From Mesotoga sp. BH458_6_3_2_1 (GTDB taxonomy: Bacteria > Thermotogota > Thermotogae > Petrotogales > Kosmotogaceae): a stretch of DNA of 64,000 nucleotides. Numbering within the stretch: position 1 is the stretch's first letter; every line of letters starts with the position of its first letter. The stretch is from NCBI RefSeq assembly GCF_003664995.1, contig NZ_JFHL01000017.1, positions 1-64,000 on the forward strand, read 5' to 3'. The notes under the pieces were generated by a model. It was not told the origin of the DNA. It did not search any database and saw nothing but the letters and a program-made list of their open reading frames with translations. Positions 36,725-45,461 of this stretch are shown here, in pieces. Position numbers and translations under genes: made by a program.

Positions 36725-37873
36725 ATGATGAGAAAGCTAATAATAGCCGTTATTCTAGTGCTCGTAGTCCTGGCTGGTGGAATACCTCTATATATTCAGA
36801 GGGGGTTCAAAGAAGAAGTTGTTGCCGGGCCAAGTGTAACGAACGTATTCAAACTCAGTAAGTACTTCGATGGAATCGAAGGAACAATAGCTGACACAGA
36901 CGTTTTTGAACTTAAGGGTGCAGAAGAAGGTGGAAAGACGCTTATTATAGCCGGAACCCATGCTAACGAACCATCTGCCGCCTTACTAGCCTATTTCTTC
37001 ATTGAGAATCTTGAAGTGGAAAAGGGAACAGTATATATTATTCCGCATTTCAACCTGAGTGGTTCTCTGGGACCGCAGCCCGGTGGCGGCTTCCCTCTTT
37101 ACTACTATCTTGATACGCCCTGGGGTGAACAGGCCTTCAGAATGGGTGACAGAGGGTTCCAGGCGCTTGATCAATGGCCGGACCCAGACGTGTATGTCCA
37201 CTATCCCGACGGGCAGCTCCTTTCGTATATAGATGCCAGAAATACGAACAGAGCATGGCCAGGAAGACCGGACGGTTACCTTGCTGAGAAGGTATGCTTT
37301 GCTGCCATGGAAATGATTCGCGGCGAAGGAATCGATATTGCAATCGATCTTCACGAGGCGGAAGCCATGTATCCAGTAACCAATTGTATAGTTGCTCCTG
37401 AGAAATCCATGCCCTATGCAATTGGAGCGGCATTCTACGTCAAGGGAAGGGAAAAGTTTGAAAATCACGTAGAGTCTTCGCCTTCAGGTTACAGAGGTCT
37501 TTCTCACAGGGAGATTGGAGATTGGTCTGATGCCTATCCATTCTTGCTGGAATCTCCTGGAGTACACTTGGATCAGATTACCGCTGCAAAAACGCCTGAA
37601 CTGATTATTGACGGCATAGATCCATTTGTTCTCAAAGCTGGCGAAAAGGGCCTTCTATACGTTCCTTACGATGAGAATGGATTCTCCATGGACAGAAGAG
37701 TTGGACAGCATTCTTCAGTTATTCAGGAGATTCTGTCTCAGTGGACGAAGAAGAACCCCGAACGTGGATTTGAGATCTCAGCTCCAAAACATGCGGACAT
37801 TGTGGAAAATGGATTGGGATTCTACTTTAAAGATCCTTCTGAAGTAGATTCAAAAATGGTGTATCTACAGTAG
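36725..37873 (+). CDS. Membrane-anchored M14/AstE-like metallohydrolase, copy B
   Basis: 382 residues, paralogue of the protein at 25945: anchor (5-23), zinc motif GTHANEP (His79, Glu82, the classic AstE/M14 form), Asn175-Arg176 in RNTNRAWPG, His210 in IDLHEAE and a late Glu in LLESPG. The conserved YLDTPWGEQAFRMGDRGFQ segment is shared with copy A. The start could be either of two adjacent ATGs (36725 or 36728). Last gene of the cassette, ended by a strong hairpin. Confidence 0.82.
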   Translation: MMRKLIIAVILVLVVLAGGIPLYIQRGFKEEVVAGPSVTNVFKLSKYFDGIEGTIADTDVFELKGAEEGGKTLIIAGTHANEPSAALLAYFFIENLEVEKGTVYIIPHFNLSGSLGPQPGGGFPLYYYLDTPWGEQAFRMGDRGFQALDQWPDPDVYVHYPDGQLLSYIDARNTNRAWPGRPDGYLAEKVCFAAMEMIRGEGIDIAIDLHEAEAMYPVTNCIVAPEKSMPYAIGAAFYVKGREKFENHVESSPSGYRGLSHREIGDWSDAYPFLLESPGVHLDQITAAKTPELIIDGIDPFVLKAGEKGLLYVPYDENGFSMDRRVGQHSSVIQEILSQWTKKNPERGFEISAPKHADIVENGLGFYFKDPSEVDSKMVYLQ

Positions 37874-37892
37874 AGTATTGATTCGAAATAAA

Positions 37893-37930
37893 GAAGTGCA
37901 TACGCATCTTACTGCGTATGCACTTCTTTT
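37893..37930. terminator. Bidirectional terminator
   Basis: Perfect 14-base stem GAAGTGCATACGCA / TGCGTATGCACTTC with a six-base loop; T-run after it on plus and after A-rich sequence on minus. Serves the M14 gene and the convergent HAD genes. Confidence 0.9.
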
Positions 37931-37943
37931 ATGTGCTTTGCAT

Positions 37944-38582
37944 CTATCTGGAATGACTGTCTTTCAAAACTATTTCCTCAAGCTGCACCAGATCACATAT
38001 TATAAAATCAACATCAATAGATGGTCTAGTCCCATTCTGCGAGAAGAAACACGTCTTTGTTCCTGCGTCCCTTGCAGCAATGACGTCAAGGTCTCTGTCA
38101 CCAATGGAGAGAGTTGATCTAGGGTCCAGTCTAAAATTTCTTATCGCGTAGATGAAAGCATCGGGGTCTGGCTTCCTCTTGAATCCGCTTTCTCTGGTGA
38201 TTATGTCGCTGAAGAGTGAGGTCATCTCAAAGTAGCTCAGCAGCTTGAAAGCAGTCTTTCGCGATCTATGGGTTATGATCAGATTCTTTCCGCCATTCCT
38301 TACCACTATTGAACATACCTCACGAGCGCCTTCAAAGGGAGGTTGCTCGGCCGGGTCAAGTTTTTCTTCAGATGTCTTGAAGTCTTTGTAGAAATCATAG
38401 TCAACTCCTCTATCCAAATAGAAATCAACGGCCTTTCCCAGGGTGTCCTTCATTAGGGAGAGAATTTCGTTTTCGGAAGTGACATATCCCTTTCTAAGCA
38501 GAGCCTTTTTAAACAGTTTAACCATAGCGGGGTAGGTATTGAAGAGCGAACCGTCGAAATCCCATATAAGATTCTCGATCAT
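37944..38582 (-). CDS. HAD-IA family phosphatase-like hydrolase, second of tandem pair
   Basis: 212 residues, PGP-like HAD subfamily. Motif I is DFDGSLFNT with both catalytic aspartates (D8, D10), motif II is ITHRS, motif III is the Lys of FKRKPDPD, and motif IV is SIGDRDLDVIAA. A cap domain occupies about residues 18-80. It starts inside the stop of the preceding HAD gene (TGATG), so the pair is translationally coupled. The natural phosphate ester is unknown. Confidence 0.85.
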   Translation of the reverse strand: MIENLIWDFDGSLFNTYPAMVKLFKKALLRKGYVTSENEILSLMKDTLGKAVDFYLDRGVDYDFYKDFKTSEEKLDPAEQPPFEGAREVCSIVVRNGGKNLIITHRSRKTAFKLLSYFEMTSLFSDIITRESGFKRKPDPDAFIYAIRNFRLDPRSTLSIGDRDLDVIAARDAGTKTCFFSQNGTRPSIDVDFIICDLVQLEEIVLKDSHSR

Positions 38583-39235
38583 CAGCTTTCACACCCACTG
38601 TATCTATTGCACACTTGCAAAACAGAAGGAATTTGCTTCAGGGAAGTGATTACGAAATCAGCTTTTGAGCTTGTCGATGCCGAATCTGGATTGAAGAGGC
38701 AGGTAGCTATTCCGGCACGTTTTCCGGCCTCCATGTCTATCTCTCGATCACCGATCGTAATCACTCTTTCTCTTTCGAGTCCATACTTGTCGATAATATA
38801 CATAACTGCCTGTGGATCGGGCTTTCTGGTGAAACCACTGTCTGCAGATACAATTTCAGAGAAAAGATCGAGCATGTTGTAGTAATTAAGAAGTTTAGTC
38901 ATGGAATAGTTGCTTCTATGGCTGAAAAGGAAATTGCTGCCTCCGTTCTTGTTGATCTGGATACACATTTCCTTTGCCCCTTCAAAGGGAGGTTGTCTCT
39001 CCGGTTCAAGATGGTTCTCTATACTGTAGAAATCCTGCAGAAATCCATTGTGAAGTTTGTACTTATCCACAAAGTATCTGGCAGCCTTCGATGTTGATTC
39101 CTTAAGCTTTTCGAGAATTTCTTTGACAGAAGCTCTTACCTCATACTTCTCAAGAACCCTCGAGAATACCTCCGCTGCTGCGGGGTATGTGTCAAAAAGA
39201 GTGCCGCCGAAATCCCAGATTACATATTCAAACAT
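38582..39235 (-). CDS. HAD-IA family protein with altered motif I (DFGGT)
   Basis: 217 residues, similar along its length to its downstream neighbour. Motif I reads DFGGTLFDT: nucleophile Asp8 is present but the acid/base Asp two residues later is Gly10. Motif II (FSHRS), III (TRKPDP) and IV (TIGDREIDMEAG) are intact. Loss of the second Asp usually abolishes phosphatase turnover, though some groups of HAD proteins carry DFGGT naturally. SD GGGGAAA before the ATG. Confidence 0.83.
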   Translation of the reverse strand: MFEYVIWDFGGTLFDTYPAAAEVFSRVLEKYEVRASVKEILEKLKESTSKAARYFVDKYKLHNGFLQDFYSIENHLEPERQPPFEGAKEMCIQINKNGGSNFLFSHRSNYSMTKLLNYYNMLDLFSEIVSADSGFTRKPDPQAVMYIIDKYGLERERVITIGDREIDMEAGKRAGIATCLFNPDSASTSSKADFVITSLKQIPSVLQVCNRYSGCES

Positions 39236-39304
39236 AACTATTTCCCCTTTCTGATGTCTAGTTCAATGATAAACGTTTTTGGGAATTTCGTCCTGTCGAG
39301 CATC

Positions 39305-39808
39305 TTAAGAATTTTGAGTTTCTTCAAGATATCTTATCCTTGATGCCGCGATAATTTCCAATGTCTCTTCCCTTCTTACCCAGCCCTCGATACCCGTTTT
39401 CTTCTTTTCGAGATCCTTGTATACGGAGAAGAAATGCTCTATCTCTTTAAGTAAATGAGGTGGAACGTCATCGAGAGTCTCAATGTAATTCCAAACTGGA
39501 TCGTGAATTGGAACACAAAGGACCTTCTCATCGGGTCCCTTCTCGTCCCACATTTTGAATGCGCCGATTGGCTTTGCCTCAATCAAACATCCGGGAAAAG
39601 TTGGCTCCCAGAGCAAAACCATCGCATCAAGCGGGTCCTCATCTTCAGCAAGTGTATTGAGAATGAAGCCGTAGTCCATTGGATAATGGACTGCAGAAAA
39701 CAGAGTCCTGTCGAATCTTATTCTTTGAAGCTTCTTGTCGTATTCGTATTTATTCCTGCTCCCCTTCGGAATCTCTATCATTATGTCCAGCACTATTTCT
39801 TCCTGCAT
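39305..39808 (-). CDS. ppa: Inorganic pyrophosphatase (family I)
   Basis: About 167 residues, soluble Mg-dependent PPi hydrolase. The family signature EDEDPLDAMVL holds the metal-binding aspartates; MIEIPKGSRNKYEYDK and MDYGFILNT complete the active site. ATG 39808 is preceded by SD GGAGGTGA; the longer frame has no conserved residues. Monocistronic. Confidence 0.95.
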   Translation of the reverse strand: MQEEIVLDIMIEIPKGSRNKYEYDKKLQRIRFDRTLFSAVHYPMDYGFILNTLAEDEDPLDAMVLLWEPTFPGCLIEAKPIGAFKMWDEKGPDEKVLCVPIHDPVWNYIETLDDVPPHLLKEIEHFFSVYKDLEKKKTGIEGWVRREETLEIIAASRIRYLEETQNS

Positions 39809-39860
39809 TACACTCACCTCCACAACAATTATGCCAGAAGAGAGACTGCTGAATGATAGC

Positions 39861-39896
39861 AAAAAAAAAAGAAGAACCCACTTAGGGGTTCTTCTT
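39861..39896 (-). terminator. Terminator of the cohesin/dockerin operon
   Basis: On the minus strand, stem AAGAAGAACCC / GGGTTCTTCTT with six-base loop followed by a run of about ten T. Confidence 0.92.
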
Positions 39897-39915
39897 AAGA
39901 GATTTTTCGATCTAT

Positions 39916-41382
39916 CTATCTGTTGTTATAGAGGAATACCCAAGCAGCTACGTCTTCACCGTTAATCTTCCCGTCTTTTGGGAAAGAAATGTCACATGTT
40001 GCTATATCCTCTGCTTCTGTAGAACCAATCTTTTCGACCAAAGCCTCGAAGTCCTTCTCGTCAACAATGCCATCACCGTTAACATCAAGACTGTCTTCTT
40101 CGTGATGTGCAAGATCATGGAAAATCGGCAAATACATCTCTCGTCCCTCGATTTCCCAGAAACCTATCTGCCCGCTCTCATACTGTTCCTCGCTAATAGC
40201 GGGAATTACATAGTAACCACCGTCTCCCCAATCATATGCCCACGAGTTCTTAATTATCCAGAAAGTTGTCGTGGTGAAGACAGGGGAACCAGATTGCGTC
40301 GGATCTACATATGTATAGCTTTCAATCTCCTCAGCTAGTATAGGAGTTGCCTCTGGATTGGTTTTGCCGGCAAGTATCACATCGTCAAGATCAGTTGCGC
40401 TGGCCCAGCCCACAAGAGTGACAGCATGTCCGCCCGTGCTGTAGTCACCCTCGATTGGAGAAAAGATCCCTTTCGAATAGTAATCAAAGCTGGCGGGAAC
40501 AGAGAATGATACTGCCAGTGAGCCATAGTCTAGTAGAGCGGTTTTTATGGCGTTTAGATACTCTTCATACGTATAACCAAGTTCATAAGCTGCATCGGCC
40601 GGAAGTATCATAACTGTTCTTGAGGATTTCAGCAATGGAGCAGTATAAGCCGAAGGGGGCAGTGGAACTTCTTCTCTGGGATCGAGATAGACTTCAGAAT
40701 ATGGAGCGTATTGTTCTTCCATCATTCCATACCTTATGAGATTGTACATTGCAAAGTAGCTGTTTCCACCCTCAAGACTGTTCTTGTCCTGAACATAACT
40801 GTCTGGTGAAAAACTGTAGATATCCCAGTCGATGTTATGGTAAGTTCCCCATCGTTCGGAGTAGTCAAAAGTATTGTCCACATTGCCGTTCATTCCAAAG
40901 ATCTGAACTGCAAGTGCACTTTCAAAAGAACCAACAGTAGCGAAAGACCAGCAGCTGCCATGAATGAACTGGTCTCTTACGGGTTCAAGCCTCACAAAAT
41001 AGCTTTCAGCCACTTCTCTCGGTTCCAAAAGAACGAAAGTTGACATCATAAGATCGTCTGTTGTGGTCATCCCCTGAATGGAAAAGTCCTCTACTTCTTC
41101 TATATATGCCATTCTAAGGTATTCAACTAACCGATTGGAAACATCCTTTGGAAGGTCAATGTAACCATTAAGCCGCTCAAATATCGCACCGACATCTGAG
41201 ATATTTGCGGTTTCAAGCTTTGCTACAAAGCTGTCTTCCAGTCCTGCTTTCCAGCTCAAATTTAATTCTGCGATCGACGAATTTATCTCTTCCTCAGCCG
41301 ATCTTACTTGAGTTGCAATATTTGCCAGTGCAAACGACGATATCAACATTACCGTAAATAGAACTATAAAGGTTTTCTTCAT
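39916..41382 (-). CDS. Secreted papain-family (C1A) protease with C-terminal dockerin domain
   Basis: About 488 residues: signal peptide (1-20), pro-like helical region (25-115), C1A catalytic domain and dockerin. Catalytic residues: Gln138 and Cys144 in DQFIHGSCWSFA, His319 in GGHAVTLVGW, Asn379 in IIKNSWAYDWGDGGYY. The last 58 residues hold a type I dockerin: first calcium loop DVNGDGIVDEKD is canonical; the second (DISFPKDGKINGED) has two extra residues. Dockerins bind cohesins, and the gene directly upstream encodes a lipoprotein with a cohesin-like domain. Start is the second ATG, spaced correctly from GGGGGG; the first sits on the SD. Confidence 0.88.
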   Translation of the reverse strand: MKKTFIVLFTVMLISSFALANIATQVRSAEEEINSSIAELNLSWKAGLEDSFVAKLETANISDVGAIFERLNGYIDLPKDVSNRLVEYLRMAYIEEVEDFSIQGMTTTDDLMMSTFVLLEPREVAESYFVRLEPVRDQFIHGSCWSFATVGSFESALAVQIFGMNGNVDNTFDYSERWGTYHNIDWDIYSFSPDSYVQDKNSLEGGNSYFAMYNLIRYGMMEEQYAPYSEVYLDPREEVPLPPSAYTAPLLKSSRTVMILPADAAYELGYTYEEYLNAIKTALLDYGSLAVSFSVPASFDYYSKGIFSPIEGDYSTGGHAVTLVGWASATDLDDVILAGKTNPEATPILAEEIESYTYVDPTQSGSPVFTTTTFWIIKNSWAYDWGDGGYYVIPAISEEQYESGQIGFWEIEGREMYLPIFHDLAHHEEDSLDVNGDGIVDEKDFEALVEKIGSTEAEDIATCDISFPKDGKINGEDVAAWVFLYNNR

Positions 41383-41396
41383 AGTCATCCCCCCCT

Positions 41397-42737
41397 TTAC
41401 TCTAAGAAGACAATTGGTTCATGGTCAACAATGAAGCCGTCAACTGAACCATTGTCTACATTTCTGAAAGCGGGATTTGGCAAATCGGGGTAAATGTCAT
41501 ATGTATCCCAGTAACCTTCGTACGCCAGTCCAACGGCAATGATCTCGCCTTCATAATCCTCTGGAACTGAAAAAGTGAGAGTTGCGAAGACATTATCGGC
41601 AGCTTCAGCTTCATCTTCTCCGTTCAGGAAGGCTTTGTAAAGGGTAACTGCTTCATCACTGCTCTTGAATGTTCCGACGTCCTTCAAACCAGCCATGAAA
41701 TTCCCGAACTCAACGCTTTCAAGAACAATGCCTTCTGAGTTCCATAGAGAAAGTTGAATATACCTTACATCGTAAAGATCCGCAAAACTTGCGACATTCT
41801 CTGTCATAACACCGACAGTAAATGAATCGCCGGGTCCTATATCGCTATCAGGAGTAGAAAGGCTGATCACAGGTTTTTCATCGGAGTCGTATCTTTCTCT
41901 AAGAGAGAAGGCTTTGTATGCTTCTCCATAGTCATTAAATGTGTTTCCAAATACATGGGCCTCAACCCATCTCGCGTAAACTGTGTTAAGATCAAATCCC
42001 ACTTCAGCAAACTTGTAGAACAAGACATATCCACTGTAAGGACCTTCAACACCGGCATAGTATGCCCTTATCGATTTCTCGCCATACTCGAATCCATAAG
42101 GCACCCATAGCGTATCGTAATCTATCAAATAACCAGGAAGATACACATATGTCTGAAGATCGGGCCTGTCATTCGGTATTTCTTCCCAGGTGTCATAGAT
42201 GCCGTCATCATTGGTGTCGAGTAGGTTTAGTCGCTTTCTGACTGTAACCTCTTCTGCAGGAACAATTTCCTCCGATGCAGCCTTATAAAACCTAATGCCG
42301 AAGAACTCATCTTCGATATACTGGAACAAGTCAGTGTAGTCGAAATACATTAGCCCTGATCCGGACTGGAAAATCTCCCTCTTCAGATTGGTCGCTTTGA
42401 AGGAAATTGCCTCTTTCGATTGAGCACCCATCGAATCAGTTGCAGTTACCTCTGCCAGATATTTCCCCTCTTCATCAAGCGCATACACAGCTTTCTTCCC
42501 ATCAGTCACTGAAAGAACTTCAGCCCCATTCTTGTATAGCTTGAATTCAGCGGTAACTTCTGTGTCATCGAAGTCCGTTACTTCCCACTCAAAAGTCACA
42601 AGCGTCTTCGGAGCAATTTCCTCTCCTTCTGTTACTGAGCCTGTTAACGATACTACTGGCGGATTGTTGATTTTGAAGCAGCCAGAGACAAAGAACAGGA
42701 ATACAAGCAACAGAGTTACGAACAATGCTTTCTTCAT
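41397..42737 (-). CDS. Lipoprotein with Ig/PKD-like and cohesin-like domains
   Basis: 446 residues. Lipobox VSGC at Cys20; an Ig/PKD-like domain at about 24-116 (PPVVSLTGSV ... YLAEVTATDSMG); a middle region of unknown fold (120-285) containing DTNDDGIYDTWEE, an EF-hand-like acidic loop; and residues 289-405 that read like a cohesin: GDSFTVGVMTENVASFADLY, SVEFGNFMAG and NVFATLTFSVPEDYEG. It precedes the dockerin protease by a few bases in one operon, so it probably anchors that protease on the membrane or toga. The cohesin call is by pattern, not by a search. SD GGGGG before ATG. Confidence 0.72.
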   Translation of the reverse strand: MKKALFVTLLLVFLFFVSGCFKINNPPVVSLTGSVTEGEEIAPKTLVTFEWEVTDFDDTEVTAEFKLYKNGAEVLSVTDGKKAVYALDEEGKYLAEVTATDSMGAQSKEAISFKATNLKREIFQSGSGLMYFDYTDLFQYIEDEFFGIRFYKAASEEIVPAEEVTVRKRLNLLDTNDDGIYDTWEEIPNDRPDLQTYVYLPGYLIDYDTLWVPYGFEYGEKSIRAYYAGVEGPYSGYVLFYKFAEVGFDLNTVYARWVEAHVFGNTFNDYGEAYKAFSLRERYDSDEKPVISLSTPDSDIGPGDSFTVGVMTENVASFADLYDVRYIQLSLWNSEGIVLESVEFGNFMAGLKDVGTFKSSDEAVTLYKAFLNGEDEAEAADNVFATLTFSVPEDYEGEIIAVGLAYEGYWDTYDIYPDLPNPAFRNVDNGSVDGFIVDHEPIVFLE

Positions 42738-42949
42738 TCTCTTACCCCCTTTTTCTAGATTTCGTGTTCAGAATCAATTATACATTCAGGATAGCTTATT
42801 CCCAAATAACTATCGTCTTGATGGTTATGTGAGAGTTTTAAAGCAGCTTACGAATGAGCACGGTTTTGTAGACTTGTTGCTAACCGACTAGCCGGGATTG
42901 CGCGTGCAGAGAGCGTGGTTCCAAGGCAAGAATTCCCTTAACATAACCG

Positions 42950-42958
42950 TGTTATAAT
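42950..42958 (+). promoter_or_regulatory. Extended -10 promoter of leuS
   Basis: TGTTATAAT, a TGn-extended perfect -10, 50 bases upstream of the leuS start. No T-box features seen. Confidence 0.55.
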
Positions 42959-43008
42959 GCATCTAAATTGCTTTAGTCAAGCTTCATCATCGCTTCGGGA
43001 GGTAGCAT

Positions 43009-45384
43009 ATGTACGATTTCAGGGTGATTGAAAGGAAATGGCAGGATTATTATGCGAAGGAAAAGCCGTTTAACATAGATCTCAAGAAAGCGGAGAAGCC
43101 TTTCTACAATCTCATGATGTTTCCATATCCCTCCGCAGCGGGACTTCACATAGGAAATATGTTTTCCTTCATAGGTTCGGATGTATATGGAAGGTTCATG
43201 AAACTGAAGGGCTATGATGTATTTGAACCGATCGGCTTCGATGCTTTCGGTATACATAGCGAAAACTATGCTTTGAGAGTTGGGAGACATCCTGCTGAAC
43301 TCACTCCGAAAAGCATAGAGTACTTCAGAGAAGAGCAGCTGAAAAAGATCGGGAATATCTTCGATTGGAACAGCGAAGCGATAACCTCCTCTCCAGAGTA
43401 CTACAAGTGGACTCAGTGGATATTCATACAGTTATTCAAGAAAGGACTCGCAGAAAAACGCTCATCGAATGTGAACTGGTGTCCATCGTGTAAAACGGTG
43501 CTTGCCGATGAACAGGTCATCGATGGCCGTTGTGAAAGGTGCAACAACGAAGTTGAGAAGCGTGAAATGAGTCAGTGGTTCTTTAAAATCACAGAGTACG
43601 CAGAGAAGCTTCTATCTAACCTGGAAAAGCTTGACTGGACCGATACAACCAAGAATCTTCAACGGGCCTGGATAGGCAAATCCTCCGGAGCTACGATCTC
43701 TTTTGAAGTACATGGAATGAATGAGCAGATAGATGTGTTTACAACCCGTCCAGATACAATATTCGGAGTAACTTACATAGTTGTGGCTCCTGAATACGGT
43801 CTGGTCAGCAAGCTAATCACACCTTCAACGCTGGAGACCTTTGAAAACTTCAAAGAAGAAGTCAAGAACATGGATCTTGCAACAAGAACATCTATTTCGC
43901 GCCCCAAGAATGGGATATTCACCGGTTCTTATGCCATTCACCCTCTTACAGGTGAGGAGCTTCCAGTCTGGATAGGAGATTACGTGCTGGCAGAATACGG
44001 AACAGGTGCTGTTATGGCCGTCCCGGCGCACGATGAGAGAGATTATGTCTTTGCGAAGAAGTATGGACTGGAGATAAAACAGGTTATCGAATGTGATCCC
44101 TCGCAATTGCCCTATACTGAGAAGGGAAAGATGATCAACAGCGGAAAGTATTCGGACATGCTGAGCGTTGACTTCATCGACAAGATAGATGAAGTTAGCG
44201 ATAGTATAAAAGGTTCTGTAAATTACCACCTTCATGATTGGTGTATCTCGAGACAGCGCTACTGGGGTCCACCTATTCCTATTGTCTACTGTGAGAAGTG
44301 TGGAACGGTTCACGTCCCTGAAGATGAACTGCCCGTAATGCTGCCCAATACTGATGACTACATACCTGACGGCAGCGGGAAATCACCTCTTGCCAAGAAT
44401 CTAGAGTTTGTTAACACAACTTGTCCTGTTTGCGGAGGGCCTGCCAGAAGGGAGACTGATGTTTCCGACAACTTCCTGGATTCAGCATGGTATTACCTTA
44501 GGTATCTTTCGCCGAAGAATAGAAGTGTCCCCTTTGATGATGAGCTCGTTGACAAATGGTGTCCTGTTGATATGTATATAGGGGGAAATGAACATGCTAC
44601 CCTGCACCTTATGTACTCGAGATTTCTAGCAATGGCGCTTCATGATATCGACTTTCTTCCTTTTGAAGAGCCATTCGCCTCATTCAGAGGTCACGGGCTC
44701 ATAATTAAGGACGGAGAGAAGATGTCGAAGTCCAAGGGCAATATTGTCAATCCAAACGAGTATTTTGAGACCCATGGAGTGGATGCGCTCAGGACCTACT
44801 TGATGTTCATGGGTACTTTTCTAGAAGGCGGAGATTTCAGAGACAGTGGGATGGACGCAATGAGGAGATTTCTCAATCGTGTATGGGACATCGCAACTAT
44901 GCCTGAAGGGAAAAGTTCTACCGAGTTGAAGATAAAGATGTCAGAGACTGTGGAGAAAGTGGAGTATTCAATCAACAACATCAAGCCGAACACGGCAATT
45001 GCCGCTATTATGGAGTTTGTCAATGAGGCTTCGAAAGAGACTTCTATCGAGAGACAGCTTGTCATAGATATGGCGAAGCTTCTTTCTCCATTTGCACCGT
45101 TTGTCTGCGAAGAGATTTACAGTATGAAAGGTGGAAAGAAGAAGACAATTCTTGACGATGGTTTTCCATATGGTTATGAGAAGTACGCATCCATGGCCAA
45201 GACGGAATTGCCTGTCCAGATCACTGGAAAGATGAGGGGAAAGGTCGTGCTTTCTCAGAATGCATCCCAGGAAAAGGCAATGGAAGCGGTAATGGCCGAC
45301 GAAAAACTCTCAAAAATGCTTGAAGGAAAGTCAATAAGAAAGATCATCTACGTTCAAGACAAGATAATCAATATAATTATCTGA
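43009..45384 (+). CDS. leuS: Leucyl-tRNA synthetase
   Basis: Charges tRNA-Leu. 791 residues, slightly short of the usual 820-860. Class I signatures: HIGN in PYPSAAGLHIGNMFSF and KMSKS in DGEKMSKSKGNIVNP. The editing (CP1) domain contains VFTTRPDTIFGVTYIVVAPE and GTGAVMAVPAHDERD with the threonine-rich and Asp motifs, so editing should be intact. Zinc-type knuckles CPSCKTVLADEQVIDGRCERC and CEKCGTVHVP plus CPVCG are visible. SD GGGAGGTAG. Ended by a terminator. Confidence 0.97.
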   Translation: MYDFRVIERKWQDYYAKEKPFNIDLKKAEKPFYNLMMFPYPSAAGLHIGNMFSFIGSDVYGRFMKLKGYDVFEPIGFDAFGIHSENYALRVGRHPAELTPKSIEYFREEQLKKIGNIFDWNSEAITSSPEYYKWTQWIFIQLFKKGLAEKRSSNVNWCPSCKTVLADEQVIDGRCERCNNEVEKREMSQWFFKITEYAEKLLSNLEKLDWTDTTKNLQRAWIGKSSGATISFEVHGMNEQIDVFTTRPDTIFGVTYIVVAPEYGLVSKLITPSTLETFENFKEEVKNMDLATRTSISRPKNGIFTGSYAIHPLTGEELPVWIGDYVLAEYGTGAVMAVPAHDERDYVFAKKYGLEIKQVIECDPSQLPYTEKGKMINSGKYSDMLSVDFIDKIDEVSDSIKGSVNYHLHDWCISRQRYWGPPIPIVYCEKCGTVHVPEDELPVMLPNTDDYIPDGSGKSPLAKNLEFVNTTCPVCGGPARRETDVSDNFLDSAWYYLRYLSPKNRSVPFDDELVDKWCPVDMYIGGNEHATLHLMYSRFLAMALHDIDFLPFEEPFASFRGHGLIIKDGEKMSKSKGNIVNPNEYFETHGVDALRTYLMFMGTFLEGGDFRDSGMDAMRRFLNRVWDIATMPEGKSSTELKIKMSETVEKVEYSINNIKPNTAIAAIMEFVNEASKETSIERQLVIDMAKLLSPFAPFVCEEIYSMKGGKKKTILDDGFPYGYEKYASMAKTELPVQITGKMRGKVVLSQNASQEKAMEAVMADEKLSKMLEGKSIRKIIYVQDKIINIII

Positions 45385-45417
45385 ACGCAGTAAACAATAT
45401 TCTGTTCTGAATATAAA

Positions 45418-45443
45418 AATGGAGAGCCACTGGCTCTCCATTG
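45418..45443. terminator. Bidirectional terminator after leuS
   Basis: Stem AATGGAGAGCC / GGCTCTCCATT with ACT loop; A-rich sequence on the left gives a T-run for the convergent minus-strand gene. Confidence 0.85.
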
Positions 45444-45461
45444 TCTTCAATAGATTCATCT

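Noticed and set aside
42532-42891. Plus-strand frame overlapping the cohesin-like lipoprotein start
   Set aside because: Its tail (VRVLKQLTNEHGFVDLLLTD) reads protein-like, but most of it is antisense to the lipoprotein and no SD is present.
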